A stretch of DNA of 64,000 nucleotides, from contig NZ_JALGRO010000003.1 of assembly GCF_022815645.1 (NCBI RefSeq), forward strand, positions 288,722-352,721. Reading direction: 5' to 3'. Numbering within the stretch: the first letter of the stretch is position 1; every line of letters begins with the position of its first letter. This stretch comes from Curtobacterium sp. VKM Ac-2922. GTDB taxonomy: Bacteria > Actinomycetota > Actinomycetes > Actinomycetales > Microbacteriaceae. Made by a program: the position numbers and the translations under genes. This document shows, piece after piece, positions 7,637 to 15,612 of this stretch. The notes under the pieces are model-generated. The model was not told the DNA's origin and did not search any database. It saw only the letters and a program-made list of their open reading frames with translations.

Positions 7637-8404
7637 ATGTCGCTCACCATCGCCCAGCCCCGTCCCTCGCTCCGCTCCGCTGCCCCCGCCCCGATCGACC
7701 TCGGCACCGTCACGCCGATCCGTCCCCGTCGTGCGCCGGTCCAGCCCGAGCACACCGAGGCCCCGACCAGCCCCGTGGTCGCACCGCAGCGCAACCGGTC
7801 CTTGCCCGAGGGCACCGAGGCCCGTGGCTTCGCGCTGTACGTCGGGCTCGACGAGGAGAAGGCGGCCGCGGCCGGCACGACGCTCGCGGCCGTGGTCGAG
7901 CAGCTGAAGGCGCTGACGGCACAGCTCGTCCCCGCGGCCGAGACCTACGCCGCCGTGGCCGTCGCCGCCGAGCACTCCGGTGGCCGCGACGTCGACGTGG
8001 TCCGCCTGGCGCTGCAGGACCGGTCCGCGGTGGCCGCGCGCAAGCAGGCCGAGAAGCCCGAGCCCGAGGAGACCGGCGTCGTCATCGACATCTCCCGCAA
8101 GCGTGTGACGCTCGACGGCGAGACCGCGCCGCTGACCTACAAGGAGTTCGAGCTCCTGCAGTTCCTGGTGCTGCGCGAGGGGCAGACGGTCGACCGGTCC
8201 GCCATCATCGACGGCCTGTGGTCGGACGACGAGGACGAGACGCCGAACGAGCGCACCATCGACGTGCACGTCCGCCGGCTCCGCTCGAAGCTCGGCGCGT
8301 TCGAGGAGATCGTCCGCACCGTCCGTGGTGTCGGGTACCGGTTCGACCGGCACGCCGACGTCGCCGTGCGGTACGCCTCGACGCCCTCGCCCGACCTGTT
8401 CTGA
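7637..8404 (+). CDS. Orphan winged-helix (OmpR/PhoB-type) DNA-binding protein
   Basis: A 255-residue protein. Residues about 145-240 form an OmpR/PhoB winged helix: VVIDISRKRVTLDGE strands, LTYKEFELLQFL, the recognition helix NERTIDVHVRRLRSKLG and the wing VRTVRGVGYRF. The N-terminal half has no receiver-domain aspartate or switch residues. Instead it has a Pro/Arg-rich lead and a compact segment of about 80 residues (RGFALYVGLDEEKAAAAG...). It therefore looks like a phosphorylation-independent regulator whose input is unknown. It sits alone behind an unusual leader region. A microbacterial gene of this type is often labelled only as winged-helix protein. Confidence 0.8.
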   Translation: MSLTIAQPRPSLRSAAPAPIDLGTVTPIRPRRAPVQPEHTEAPTSPVVAPQRNRSLPEGTEARGFALYVGLDEEKAAAAGTTLAAVVEQLKALTAQLVPAAETYAAVAVAAEHSGGRDVDVVRLALQDRSAVAARKQAEKPEPEETGVVIDISRKRVTLDGETAPLTYKEFELLQFLVLREGQTVDRSAIIDGLWSDDEDETPNERTIDVHVRRLRSKLGAFEEIVRTVRGVGYRFDRHADVAVRYASTPSPDLF

Positions 8405-8578
8405 GCCGTCGTCGGGGTTCCAGGCCGCGCATACCGGCCTCTTGGTGAACTCGCAGCGAACGAGGCCGTCGAAGGCTGGCGCCCGTTACCGCTTCGTTAT
8501 ACAGTCGGAAGCGCAGTCGGGGTTTGCTGTGGCTCCGCCTGTGGAATGTGATTGCAGGACACTCTTGGTGCAAGGGAG
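8405..8578. other. Intergenic region without a recognised gene
   Basis: This stretch is slightly less GC-rich than its surroundings. It contains GTTATACAG (about 8496), a possible -10, and ends at the hairpin at 8579. A small RNA is possible, but nothing specific supports it. Confidence 0.3.
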
Positions 8579-8610
8579 AAGGCCGGTCGTCCACCAGGAC
8601 GGCCGGCCTT
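8579..8610 (+). terminator. Hairpin terminator after the winged-helix gene
   Basis: The stem AAGGCCGGTCGTCC pairs with AGGACGGCCGGCCTT across a three-base loop with one mismatch. It lies in the gap before the MarR gene. Confidence 0.65.
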
Positions 8611-8693
8611 CGTGCGTCCCGGGGCCTTGCTGGGCCGGAGTGTCCGAGGCCGTCGGTAGGGTGGAGGACCACCGGACCAGAGGGAGCACCACC

Positions 8694-9185
8694 GTGAACG
8701 ACAGGTCGATCGCCGTCGCCGCCTGGGAAGCCCTCTTCCGCGCCCAGGTGAGCGTGATGCGGAACCTCAACAGCGAGTTCCCCGGCGACGAGATCTCGTT
8801 CAACGAGTACGACGTCTGCTTCAACCTCTCCACGCAGCCCGGTCGTCGCTGCCGGATGCGCGAGTTGACCGGCCACCTGCTCCTGACCCAGCCGAGCGTG
8901 AGCCGCCTGGTCGACCGGCTCACCACCCGCGGCCTGGTCGAGAAGCAACCGGACCCGACCGACGCACGCGGGGTCATCGTGGCCCTCACGCCGCACGGCT
9001 TCGACGTGTACCGGGCCGTCGCCGTGCAGCACGCCGCCAGCATCGCCGAACAGCTCGGTGCGGGTCTGACCGACACCGAGCTGCGCACCCTCACCGAGCT
9101 CTGCACGAAGCTCCGCATCGCGACGACCGAGCCGATGCCGGGCCGCCGACCCGTGCCGTCCCTGTCCGCGGCGGCCTCGGCGTGA
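8694..9185 (+). CDS. MarR-family transcriptional regulator
   Basis: A 163-residue MarR protein with a dimerisation helix at the N-terminus (IAVAAWEALFRAQVSVMRNL) and a winged helix in the middle. The recognition region is MRELTGHLLLTQPSVSRLVDRL; the wing carries the signature DARGVIVALT. The GTG start follows AGGGAG. Its last four bases overlap the GTG of the photolyase gene, so it is the first gene of a MarR-photolyase-hydrolase operon that it may control. No canonical redox cysteines are obvious in the DNA-binding part; the ligand is unknown. Confidence 0.87.
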   Translation: MNDRSIAVAAWEALFRAQVSVMRNLNSEFPGDEISFNEYDVCFNLSTQPGRRCRMRELTGHLLLTQPSVSRLVDRLTTRGLVEKQPDPTDARGVIVALTPHGFDVYRAVAVQHAASIAEQLGAGLTDTELRTLTELCTKLRIATTEPMPGRRPVPSLSAAASA

Positions 9186-10531
9186 ACGGCGCCGTCGTCT
9201 GGCTCCGCGACGACCTGCGGCTCGCCGACAATCCGGCGCTCCGCGCGGGCATCGACCACGGTGGCGACCTGACCGTCGTCTACGTCCTCGACGAGCAGAG
9301 CGACGGCATCCGTCCGCTCGGCGGCGCGGCGAAGTGGTGGTTGCACCAGTCGCTGACGTCGCTCGACGCCGACCTGCGACAGCGGGACTCGCGCCTGGTG
9401 CTGCGGCGCGGGGCAGCGGCCGACGTGATCGACGCCGTCGTCGCCGACACCGGTGCCGACGGGGTCTACTGGAACCGCCGGTACGGACCGGTCGAGCGCG
9501 AGATCGACGCGGGCATCAAGGCCTCGCTCAAGGACCGCGGCATCGACGCGCACAGCTTCGCGGCCTCGCTGCTGTGGGAACCGTGGACGGTGCTCAACGG
9601 GTCGGGCGAGCCCTACAAGGTGTTCACCCCGTTCTGGCGAGCGGCGCAGGCCATGCCGGAACCGCGACACCCACTGCCCAAGCCGCGCACGCTGCCCGCC
9701 GTGCCCGACGTCGCCAGCGACGACCTGGCCGACTGGGCCCTGCTGCCGACGAAGCCCGACTGGGCCGGTGGGCTGCGTGACGCGTGGACGCCGGGCGAGC
9801 ACGGGGCCGCGACACTGCTCGAGGCGTTCGTCGACTCCGCCCTGCAGGACTACGACCAGCGTGACGAGCCCGCGGTGGCCGCCACGAGCGATCTGTCTCC
9901 GCACATCCGGTGGGGCGAGATCAGTCCGTACCAGGTGTGGCACCGGCTGCACGGCACGCTCGAGCCCCACCAGCGCCAGCAGGCTCCGGCGTTCCTGCGG
10001 CAGCTCGCGTGGCGTGAGTTCAACTGGCACGAGTACTTCCACTGCGAGCAGCTCGCGACGGTCAACGTGCGGCGCGAGTTCGACGCGTTCCCGTGGCGCG
10101 ACGCTCCGGACGACGAACTCCAGCGCTGGTACCACGGGCGCACCGGGTTCGACCTGGTCGACGCGGGCATGCGCGAGCTCTGGAGTTCGGGCGCGATGCA
10201 CAACCGCGTCCGCCTGGCCACGGCGAGCTTCCTCGTGAAGAACATGCTGGTCGACTGGCGGATCGGCGAGCAGTGGTTCTGGGACACCCTGGTCGACGCC
10301 GATGCCGCCAACAACGCGGGCAACTGGCAGTGGGTGGCGGGCTCGGGCTTCGACGCGGCGCCCTACTTCCGCGTGTTCAACCCCGACCGCCAGCTCGAGC
10401 GCTTCGACAAGCACCGCGAGTACGTGCGGCGCTGGGTGCCGGCCGACGAAGACCGCCCCGAGCCGATGCTCGACCTGCGCCAGACCCGGCAGCGGGCCCT
10501 CGACGCCTACGACCAGATGCGGCACGCATGA
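9182..10531 (+). CDS. phr: Deoxyribodipyrimidine photolyase (cryptochrome/photolyase family)
   Basis: A 449-residue flavoenzyme that repairs cyclobutane pyrimidine dimers with blue light. The N-terminal antenna domain begins VVWLRDDLRLADNPAL. The FAD-binding domain has WREFNWHEYF, the TGFDLVDAGMRELW segment and the hallmark NNAGNWQWVAGSG followed by PYFRVFNP. Length and motif order match class I CPD photolyases. It is translationally coupled on both sides: GTGA with the MarR gene and ATGA with the serine hydrolase gene. Retention of CPD rather than (6-4) activity is inferred. Confidence 0.93.
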   Translation: MNGAVVWLRDDLRLADNPALRAGIDHGGDLTVVYVLDEQSDGIRPLGGAAKWWLHQSLTSLDADLRQRDSRLVLRRGAAADVIDAVVADTGADGVYWNRRYGPVEREIDAGIKASLKDRGIDAHSFAASLLWEPWTVLNGSGEPYKVFTPFWRAAQAMPEPRHPLPKPRTLPAVPDVASDDLADWALLPTKPDWAGGLRDAWTPGEHGAATLLEAFVDSALQDYDQRDEPAVAATSDLSPHIRWGEISPYQVWHRLHGTLEPHQRQQAPAFLRQLAWREFNWHEYFHCEQLATVNVRREFDAFPWRDAPDDELQRWYHGRTGFDLVDAGMRELWSSGAMHNRVRLATASFLVKNMLVDWRIGEQWFWDTLVDADAANNAGNWQWVAGSGFDAAPYFRVFNPDRQLERFDKHREYVRRWVPADEDRPEPMLDLRQTRQRALDAYDQMRHA

Positions 10532-12024
10532 CCCAGGTCAGCACGACGACGATCGAGCAGGTCGACGCCCTGTTCCGCGAGCGCGTCGAGCGGGGCGTCG
10601 CGCCGAGTTCGGTGTGGGGCGTGTTCGACCAGGACGGCCTGATCGCCACGGGCGGGCACGGTGACCGCGGCGACGGCACCGCACCGGACGCCGACACGGT
10701 CTACCGCATCGCATCGTGCACGAAGAGCATCACGGCCGCGACGCTGCTGTCGCTCCAGGCCGACGGCCGGGTGTCGCTCGACGCACCGATCACCGACTTC
10801 GTGCCGGCCTTCGGCGACGTCGGGCTGCCGACCGCCGACTCCCCCGTGCCGACCCTGCGGATGCTCCTGACGATGTCCGCGGGGTTCCCGACCGACGACC
10901 CGTGGGGCGACCGGCAGGAGTCCATCACCGACGCCGAGCTCGACGCCGTCCTGCGCGACGGGCTGCTGTTCGACAGCGTGCCCGGCACCGGCTTCGCGTA
11001 CTCCAACCTCGGGTACGCGCTGCTCGGTCGGGCGATCCAGGTCGTGGCGGGTCGTCCCTTCGCCGACGTCGCGTCCCAGGTCGTCCTGCGTCCGCTCGGC
11101 CTCGACGACACCGTGTTCCGTGCCGCGGACGCCCGCGGGTACGTCGTCACCGGTGTCCGCCCGCACCAGGACACGTGGGAGCCACTCCCGCTCAGCGGCC
11201 CCGGTGCCTTCTCGCCGATCGGTGGACTGTTCTCCACCGTGCGTGACCTGTCGCGATGGGCACGCCACCTGTCGTCGGCATTCGCGTCGGTCCGCGACCG
11301 GACGGGTCAGGCGGAGTCCGGCCCGGTGTCGCCGGCCGACCGCCGACACATGCAGCAGGCCATGCGGGTGATCCCCGCACCGGCGATCCCGAGTGCCCGC
11401 CGTCCGGTCGGGTACGGCTTCGGGCTGTTCGTCGAGCAGGACGACGCGGTCGGGCCGATCGTCTCGCATTCCGGCGGCTACCCCGGCTTCTCCGCACACA
11501 TGCGGTGGTCGGTCCGCACGGGGATCGGTGTCGTCGCGTTCGAGAACGCCACCCAGGCCAAGGTGTCGGTCGCCACCGAGACGGCCCACGATGTGCTGCT
11601 CGGGCTCGGCCGTCCCGCCGCGCACCCGGCACCCGCCCGACCGGTCGCCGCAGGGCCCGTCACGGTCCTGCCGGAGACCCGAGCGGCACAGTCCGCGGTG
11701 TCCCGCCTGCTGGTCGCGTGGCACGACGCGCCGGACCAGACCGACCCGGACGACTCGGCGGCCGCGCGCTGCTGCACGCCGAACGTGCCGATGGACGTCC
11801 CGTGGGACCGCCGCCGTGCTGCCGCAGCCCGCGCCGTCGCCACGGTCGGCGCCGACCTGCACGCCGCGCCGGTCGCCGAGGCCTCGTCCGCGCCGACGCA
11901 CCTGCGGTGGTGGCTGCCCGGGTCGTCGGGTCGGCTGCGGGTCGAGATCCGGCTCGCGCCGCTCGCTGCCGGGCTGGTGCAGACCCTGCTCGTGACGGCG
12001 GAACCGACCGAGCGCGACGCCTGA
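10528..12024 (+). CDS. Serine hydrolase of the class C beta-lactamase/DD-peptidase family
   Basis: A 498-residue protein with the penicillin-recognising fold. The catalytic SxxK is S63-C-T-K66, the second motif is YSN in GFAYSNLGYALLG, and the third is HSGGYPG, replacing KTG as in esterases and D-aminopeptidases of this family. A C-terminal extension of about 120 residues follows the catalytic domain. No signal peptide is visible, so it is likely cytoplasmic and hydrolyses an ester or peptide rather than conferring beta-lactam resistance. It is the last gene of the MarR-photolyase operon; a link to light stress is not evident. Confidence 0.85.
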   Translation: MTQVSTTTIEQVDALFRERVERGVAPSSVWGVFDQDGLIATGGHGDRGDGTAPDADTVYRIASCTKSITAATLLSLQADGRVSLDAPITDFVPAFGDVGLPTADSPVPTLRMLLTMSAGFPTDDPWGDRQESITDAELDAVLRDGLLFDSVPGTGFAYSNLGYALLGRAIQVVAGRPFADVASQVVLRPLGLDDTVFRAADARGYVVTGVRPHQDTWEPLPLSGPGAFSPIGGLFSTVRDLSRWARHLSSAFASVRDRTGQAESGPVSPADRRHMQQAMRVIPAPAIPSARRPVGYGFGLFVEQDDAVGPIVSHSGGYPGFSAHMRWSVRTGIGVVAFENATQAKVSVATETAHDVLLGLGRPAAHPAPARPVAAGPVTVLPETRAAQSAVSRLLVAWHDAPDQTDPDDSAAARCCTPNVPMDVPWDRRRAAAARAVATVGADLHAAPVAEASSAPTHLRWWLPGSSGRLRVEIRLAPLAAGLVQTLLVTAEPTERDA

Positions 12025-12051
12025 CCCCGCCGCACAGCACACGCCGAACAT

Positions 12052-12087
12052 CGCAGCGCCCGCAGCGCCCGCAGCGCCCGCAGCGCC
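12052..12087. repeat. 9-bp tandem repeat, four copies
   Basis: CGCAGCGCC is repeated four times without interruption in the gap between the convergent serine hydrolase and kinase genes. Confidence 0.85.
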
Positions 12088-12133
12088 CGGCGCGCAGAAC
12101 AGCACCCTGCAGCGCCCGACCCGCCGGTCCGTG

Positions 12134-13108
12134 TCAGACCGGCGGACGACCGCCCACGAACCCGAGCGCCCGTGCCGCGACCCGGCCCCCCTCGCGTGCA
12201 GCAGACCCGACCCGCACCTGGTCGGTCGCCCACGCGCGGATGAACCCCGCGGCGAAGGCGTCCCCCGCGCCGAGCGTGTCGACGACGGTCGCCGGGGTCG
12301 CCGCTACCTGCTGCGGCGCACGGCCCGGCCGACCGAGCAGCACACCGTCGGCACCCAGGGTGATGAGCACGAGCGGCACCGATCGGGTGAGCAGCCGGGC
12401 GGCTTCGTCCATGTCGGTCGTCCCGGTCAGCGCCGCCGCCTCGGCACGTCCGGGCAGCAGCACGTCGACACCCTGCAGGGCGTCGAGCAGCGCGTCGGGA
12501 CCGACGGACCGGACGACGGCCACGGAGGACGGGTCGAGCGACACGCGCGCGGCGCCGGCCCGGGCGCGGTCGACGAGCGCCGCGATCCGGTCGACTCCCC
12601 CGGCGCCGAGCATCGCGGCACCGGTCAGGTGCACGATGTCCGCTCGCCGGGCCAGGTCGAGTGGGACGTCCTCGGCACCGAGCGCCGCGCTCGCACCGCC
12701 GTCGGACATCGAGGTCCGCCCGAAGTCGCTGCGCACCGAGACGACGGCTCCGGTCGTGGTCCGCGCGTCGTAGGAGATGTGGGGTCGCACCCCGGCGTCC
12801 TCGAGCGACCGTTCGTGGCGGTAGACGTCGTCCACGCCGACGCGCGCCACCAGGTCGACCTCGGCGCCGAGCCACCCGAGCCAGGTCGCCGTGTTCCCGG
12901 CGGCACCGGCCGGACGGTGCCGGATCACCGCGGCCGGGTCGTGGTCGCCGGTGGCCTGGGCCCGGGTGTGGACGATCACGCCGTCCAGGACGTCACCGAC
13001 GACCAGGAAACGCTTCCCGGCCCCGCGGCGCCGACCCCCGACCGCCCGCCCGCCGGAGGGGTCTCCGGGGCGGGACGGGGGCACAGGGCGCTCGGGAGGC
13101 AGGGTCAT
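12134..13108 (-). CDS. PfkB-family carbohydrate/nucleoside kinase
   Basis: A 324-residue ribokinase-superfamily enzyme that transfers the ATP gamma-phosphate to a sugar or nucleoside. The first PfkB signature region is the GAAGNTATWLGWLGAEV segment near residue 90. The second signature DTLGAGDAFAAGF, with the catalytic Asp, is near residue 285. The N-terminal 30 residues are Pro/Arg-rich and unlike the family. TACGAT at 13116-13121 ends seven bases before the ATG, which supports this start and a leaderless transcript. Substrate unknown. The divergent TetR-type gene may regulate it. Confidence 0.85.
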   Translation of the reverse strand: MTLPPERPVPPSRPGDPSGGRAVGGRRRGAGKRFLVVGDVLDGVIVHTRAQATGDHDPAAVIRHRPAGAAGNTATWLGWLGAEVDLVARVGVDDVYRHERSLEDAGVRPHISYDARTTTGAVVSVRSDFGRTSMSDGGASAALGAEDVPLDLARRADIVHLTGAAMLGAGGVDRIAALVDRARAGAARVSLDPSSVAVVRSVGPDALLDALQGVDVLLPGRAEAAALTGTTDMDEAARLLTRSVPLVLITLGADGVLLGRPGRAPQQVAATPATVVDTLGAGDAFAAGFIRAWATDQVRVGSAAREGGRVAARALGFVGGRPPV

Positions 13109-13216
13109 CAGGTCGATCGTACTTGAAAACGAGCAATACTCCGGTTTCTGGGAACAGCCCTGGATGCTCCCTCAGGTGGAGACGCGCCCGGCGCACGGCC
13201 GGTACTCACACTTCAG

Positions 13217-13229
13217 CGGTAACATACCG
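13217..13229 (+). promoter_or_regulatory. Candidate TetR operator overlapping a -10
   Basis: The dyad CGGTA-ACA-TACCG contains TAACAT (13220-13225), a fair -10. The TetR-type gene starts 78 bases downstream, so autorepression is plausible. Confidence 0.4.
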
Positions 13230-13306
13230 TTGGTCGCACTCCAGCGACTGCGCTGCGACCGCTGCGCCGCACGCGATCGCCGCACGCCCGCCCCGCCGGA
13301 GAGACC

Positions 13307-13882
13307 ATGCCCCGCAAGCCCGACCCGACCCTCAAGCCCGCGATCATCGAGAAGGTCACGCAACACCTCCGCGAGACCCGGATCGAGGACGTTTCCGTCC
13401 GCAGTCTGGGGCGGGTCCTCGGCACGAGCGCGTACCCCATCGTGTACCACTTCGGCACGCGCGACGCCTTGATCGACGCCGTGGTCGAGCACCTGGCCGA
13501 CACCGCGGACGTCTGCCCACTCGACCCCACGACCGACCGGGACGGCCTGCGCGCGTGGTTCACGACGCGGTTCGGTGGCCTCGACGACCCCGACCGTGCC
13601 CTCGCCGCGCGGCTGACGTTCGAACTCGGATCGGTCGAGGCACTCGCACCAGGCGACCGCGAACACCGCAGCCACCGTGCACTGGTCGACGCCGTGGCTG
13701 CCTGGTGCGTCGAGCACGGGCGCTGCGCGGCCGATGCCGACCGGGCGGCGCAGGCCGCGGTGCTCGCGGCCCGGGGCACGCAGTGGGGTCGGATCGTCGA
13801 CCGCGAGCACGTCGACGTCCACGCCGCACTGTGTGCGATCGCCGACGCCCTGTCCGCCGACACCCGGGTCCTGACCGGCTGA
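13307..13882 (+). CDS. TetR-family transcriptional regulator
   Basis: A 191-residue protein with an N-terminal TetR DNA-binding domain (helix-turn-helix around VSVRSLGRVLGTSAYPIVYHFGTRDALID, residues 30-58) and a helical ligand domain. The gene is divergent from the PfkB kinase, 198 bases away. Its last nine codons (...SADTRVLTG) and stop lie in the first copy of a 44-bp tandem repeat that continues past the gene, so its C-terminus may have been reshaped by the repeat. Confidence 0.87.
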   Translation: MPRKPDPTLKPAIIEKVTQHLRETRIEDVSVRSLGRVLGTSAYPIVYHFGTRDALIDAVVEHLADTADVCPLDPTTDRDGLRAWFTTRFGGLDDPDRALAARLTFELGSVEALAPGDREHRSHRALVDAVAAWCVEHGRCAADADRAAQAAVLAARGTQWGRIVDREHVDVHAALCAIADALSADTRVLTG

Positions 13883-14032
13883 CCCGGCCGCCACACGCGG
13901 CCGACACCCGGGTCCTGACCGGCTGACCCGGCTGCCGCCCTGTCTACCCGACACCCGGGTCCGGACCGGCTGACCCGGCCGCCGCACGCGGCCGACACCC
14001 GGGTCCTGACCGGCTGACCCGGCCGCCGCACG
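13856..14032. repeat. 44-bp tandem repeat, four copies, starting inside the TetR gene
   Basis: Units of the form GACACCCGGGTCCTGACCGG... begin at about 13859, 13903, 13950 and 13994 (periods 44, 47 and 44). Each has a TGA at the position that ends the TetR gene in copy 1. Copies 1, 2 and 4 are almost identical; copy 3 differs most. Confidence 0.9.
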
Positions 14033-14047
14033 ACCGTACCGGCGAAC

Positions 14048-14087
14048 GACGGGAGGCCCGGTGCCAGCTGGCACCGGGCCTCCCGTC
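14048..14087. terminator. Bidirectional terminator, copy 2 of the palindrome family
   Basis: This hairpin matches the 4088 copy except for one base of the inner stem, and TT follows. It separates the convergent TetR-type gene and sodA. Confidence 0.8.
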
Positions 14088-14103
14088 GTTCAGGTGGTCA
14101 CGC

Positions 14104-14718
14104 TCAGAGCGTGACGAACTGCTGCGACTTCGCGTTCGCGAAGCGCGCGGCGACGTTCTCCCAGTCGACGATGTTCCAGACGGCCTTGACGTAGTCCGCC
14201 TTGACGTTGAGGTAGTCGAGGTAGAACGCGTGCTCCCACATGTCGAGCATGAAGACCGGCACGAGACCGAACGGCACGTTGGCCTGCTGGTCGAACAGCT
14301 GGAACGTGGTGAGCTTCTGGCCCACGGTGTCCCAGGCCAGGACGGACCAGCCGGAGCCCTGGATGCCCGTGGCGACGGCGGTGAACTGGGCCTGGAACTT
14401 CTCGAAGGAGCCGAAGAACTCGTCGATCGCCGCGGCGAGCTCGCCCTCGGGCACCTTGGTGTCCGGGCCGAGGTTGGTCCAGAAGATCGAGTGGTTGACG
14501 TGGCCACCGAGGTTGAACGCCAGGTCCTTCTCGAGCTTGTTCACGTTGGCCAGGTTGCCGGACTCGCGGGCCTCGGCGAGCTGCTCGAGCGCGGTGTTCG
14601 CACCCGTCACGTAGGTCTGGTGGTGCTTGTCGTGGTGCAGCTGCATGATCTTGCCGCTGATGTGCGGCTCGAGTGCGGCGTAGTCGTACGGCAGCTCCGG
14701 CAGGGTGTACTCAGCCAT
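14104..14718 (-). CDS. sodA: Superoxide dismutase (Mn/Fe family)
   Basis: A 204-residue cytoplasmic enzyme that converts superoxide to hydrogen peroxide and oxygen. The N-terminal helical hairpin carries the first metal histidine ([13 protein letters not shown]) and the second lies in [10 protein letters not shown]. The C-terminal domain has the [13 protein letters not shown] signature with the Asp and His ligands. FDQQAN in place of a Gly-Gln pair does not decide Mn against Fe by eye. A GGAACCTCC ribosome site precedes the ATG. The gene is 44 bases downstream of the flavin reductase gene on the same strand. Confidence 0.95.
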   Translation of the reverse strand: MAEYTLPELPYDYAALEPHISGKIMQLHHDKHHQTYVTGANTALEQLAEARESGNLANVNKLEKDLAFNLGGHVNHSIFWTNLGPDTKVPEGELAAAIDEFFGSFEKFQAQFTAVATGIQGSGWSVLAWDTVGQKLTTFQLFDQQANVPFGLVPVFMLDMWEHAFYLDYLNVKADYVKAVWNIVDWENVAARFANAKSQQFVTL

Positions 14719-14762
14719 GGAGGTTCCTTTCGATCAGTGGTTGGCGGATGGTGCTCCGCAGC

Positions 14763-15356
14763 TCACGAGAGCCGGGAACGATCGGTGAGGGAGTGGAATT
14801 CCCGGTTGTGGTAGACGAGCGGCTCGCCCCGTTCGGATCCGAGCACGATGTCCAGGACCTCGGCGACGACGACGGTCGAGCTGCCGATCGGGGTCGTCGA
14901 CAGCGGTCGGCAGCGCAGCGCGGACGCGGCAGCGGGCAGGTACCGGTCGCCGGACGGCAGTGTTCCCCACACCGGGTCGTCGGCCGCCGGGCTGCCCGTG
15001 CTGGCGAACCGCTTGGCCAGTGCGACGCCGTGGGCGTCCATGAGGTGCACGACGAACAGCGGGGCGCCGAGGATCGTGCCGGCGGAACCCGAGTTGGTGG
15101 ACAGCGAGAACACCAGGACGGGCGGGTCGATCGCGACGCTGGCGACGCTCGACGCCGTCAGTCCGGTCGGGCCGTCGGGTCCCTCGGCGGTGATGACCGC
15201 GACGCCGGCGGGGTGGCCGCGGAACGCCGCCTTGTAGGCGTCGGCGATGGTCGACGGGACGGCGGTCGACGGCGCTGCGTCCGACGGTGCTGCTTCGGGC
15301 ATGGGAGTCGTGGTTCGTTCCTCGTCGTGGTGGGTGGTCGCGGTCGTCGCGGCCAT
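14763..15356 (-). CDS. Flavin reductase-like (FMN-binding split barrel) protein
   Basis: A 197-residue protein with the flavin reductase domain at residues about 45-190: FRGHPAGVAVITAEGPDGPTGLTASSV binds FMN, and ISVDPPVLVF-like and HLMDAH segments follow. Relatives supply reduced flavin to monooxygenases or act as independent NADH:FMN oxidoreductases. The start is set by a -10 (TACGTT) five bases before the ATG. The promoter has the 19-bp spacing and dyad typical of MerR/SoxR control, and sodA follows. This suggests a redox-stress unit; the regulator gene is not in the window. Confidence 0.82.
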   Translation of the reverse strand: MAATTATTHHDEERTTTPMPEAAPSDAAPSTAVPSTIADAYKAAFRGHPAGVAVITAEGPDGPTGLTASSVASVAIDPPVLVFSLSTNSGSAGTILGAPLFVVHLMDAHGVALAKRFASTGSPAADDPVWGTLPSGDRYLPAAASALRCRPLSTTPIGSSTVVVAEVLDIVLGSERGEPLVYHNREFHSLTDRSRLS

Positions 15357-15361
15357 GTCCC

Positions 15362-15392
15362 AACGTAGGACCTCAACCAAGGTCGAGGTCAA
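15362..15392 (-). promoter_or_regulatory. MerR/SoxR-type promoter with 19-bp spacer and dyad
   Basis: On the minus strand TTGACC (15387-15392) and TACGTT (15362-15367) are 19 bases apart instead of 17-18. A 22-base imperfect dyad (15369-15390) with arms GACCTC/GAGGTC occupies the spacer. ACCTCAA...GAGGT resembles the known SoxR box half-sites. Confidence 0.65.
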
Positions 15393-15612
15393 CGATTCAC
15401 AGGTTCGGTTCACTCCGGGTACAGCCTCGGGCGCGCCGCAGGGGCGTACCGAGCACGGTGCGCGGTTCGCAGACCGAGCACGGTGCGCGGTTCGCCGCCG
15501 GTGCGAGGTTGACGGCACCGTGCCCGGGAACAACCTCGCACCACGCTCCGAACCCCGCACCAGCGATCAACGTCGCACCGTGCTGCAAAGCCGACCCCCG
15601 CACGGTGCGCGC
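15393..15612. repeat. Gap with a 23-bp direct repeat
   Basis: ACCGAGCACGGTGCGCGG plus TTCGC occurs at 15448-15470 and again at 15473-15495. CACGGTGCG/CGCACCGTG motifs recur up to 15612, making the gap rich in small palindromes. No ORF is supported. Confidence 0.7.

Noticed and set aside
8405..8578. tRNA or structured small RNA
   Set aside because: No cloverleaf or conserved T-loop GTTCRA pattern could be assembled; left as an unexplained gap.
10528..12024. Beta-lactam resistance gene
   Set aside because: The third motif is HSG instead of KTG and there is no signal peptide, so a resistance enzyme is unlikely.
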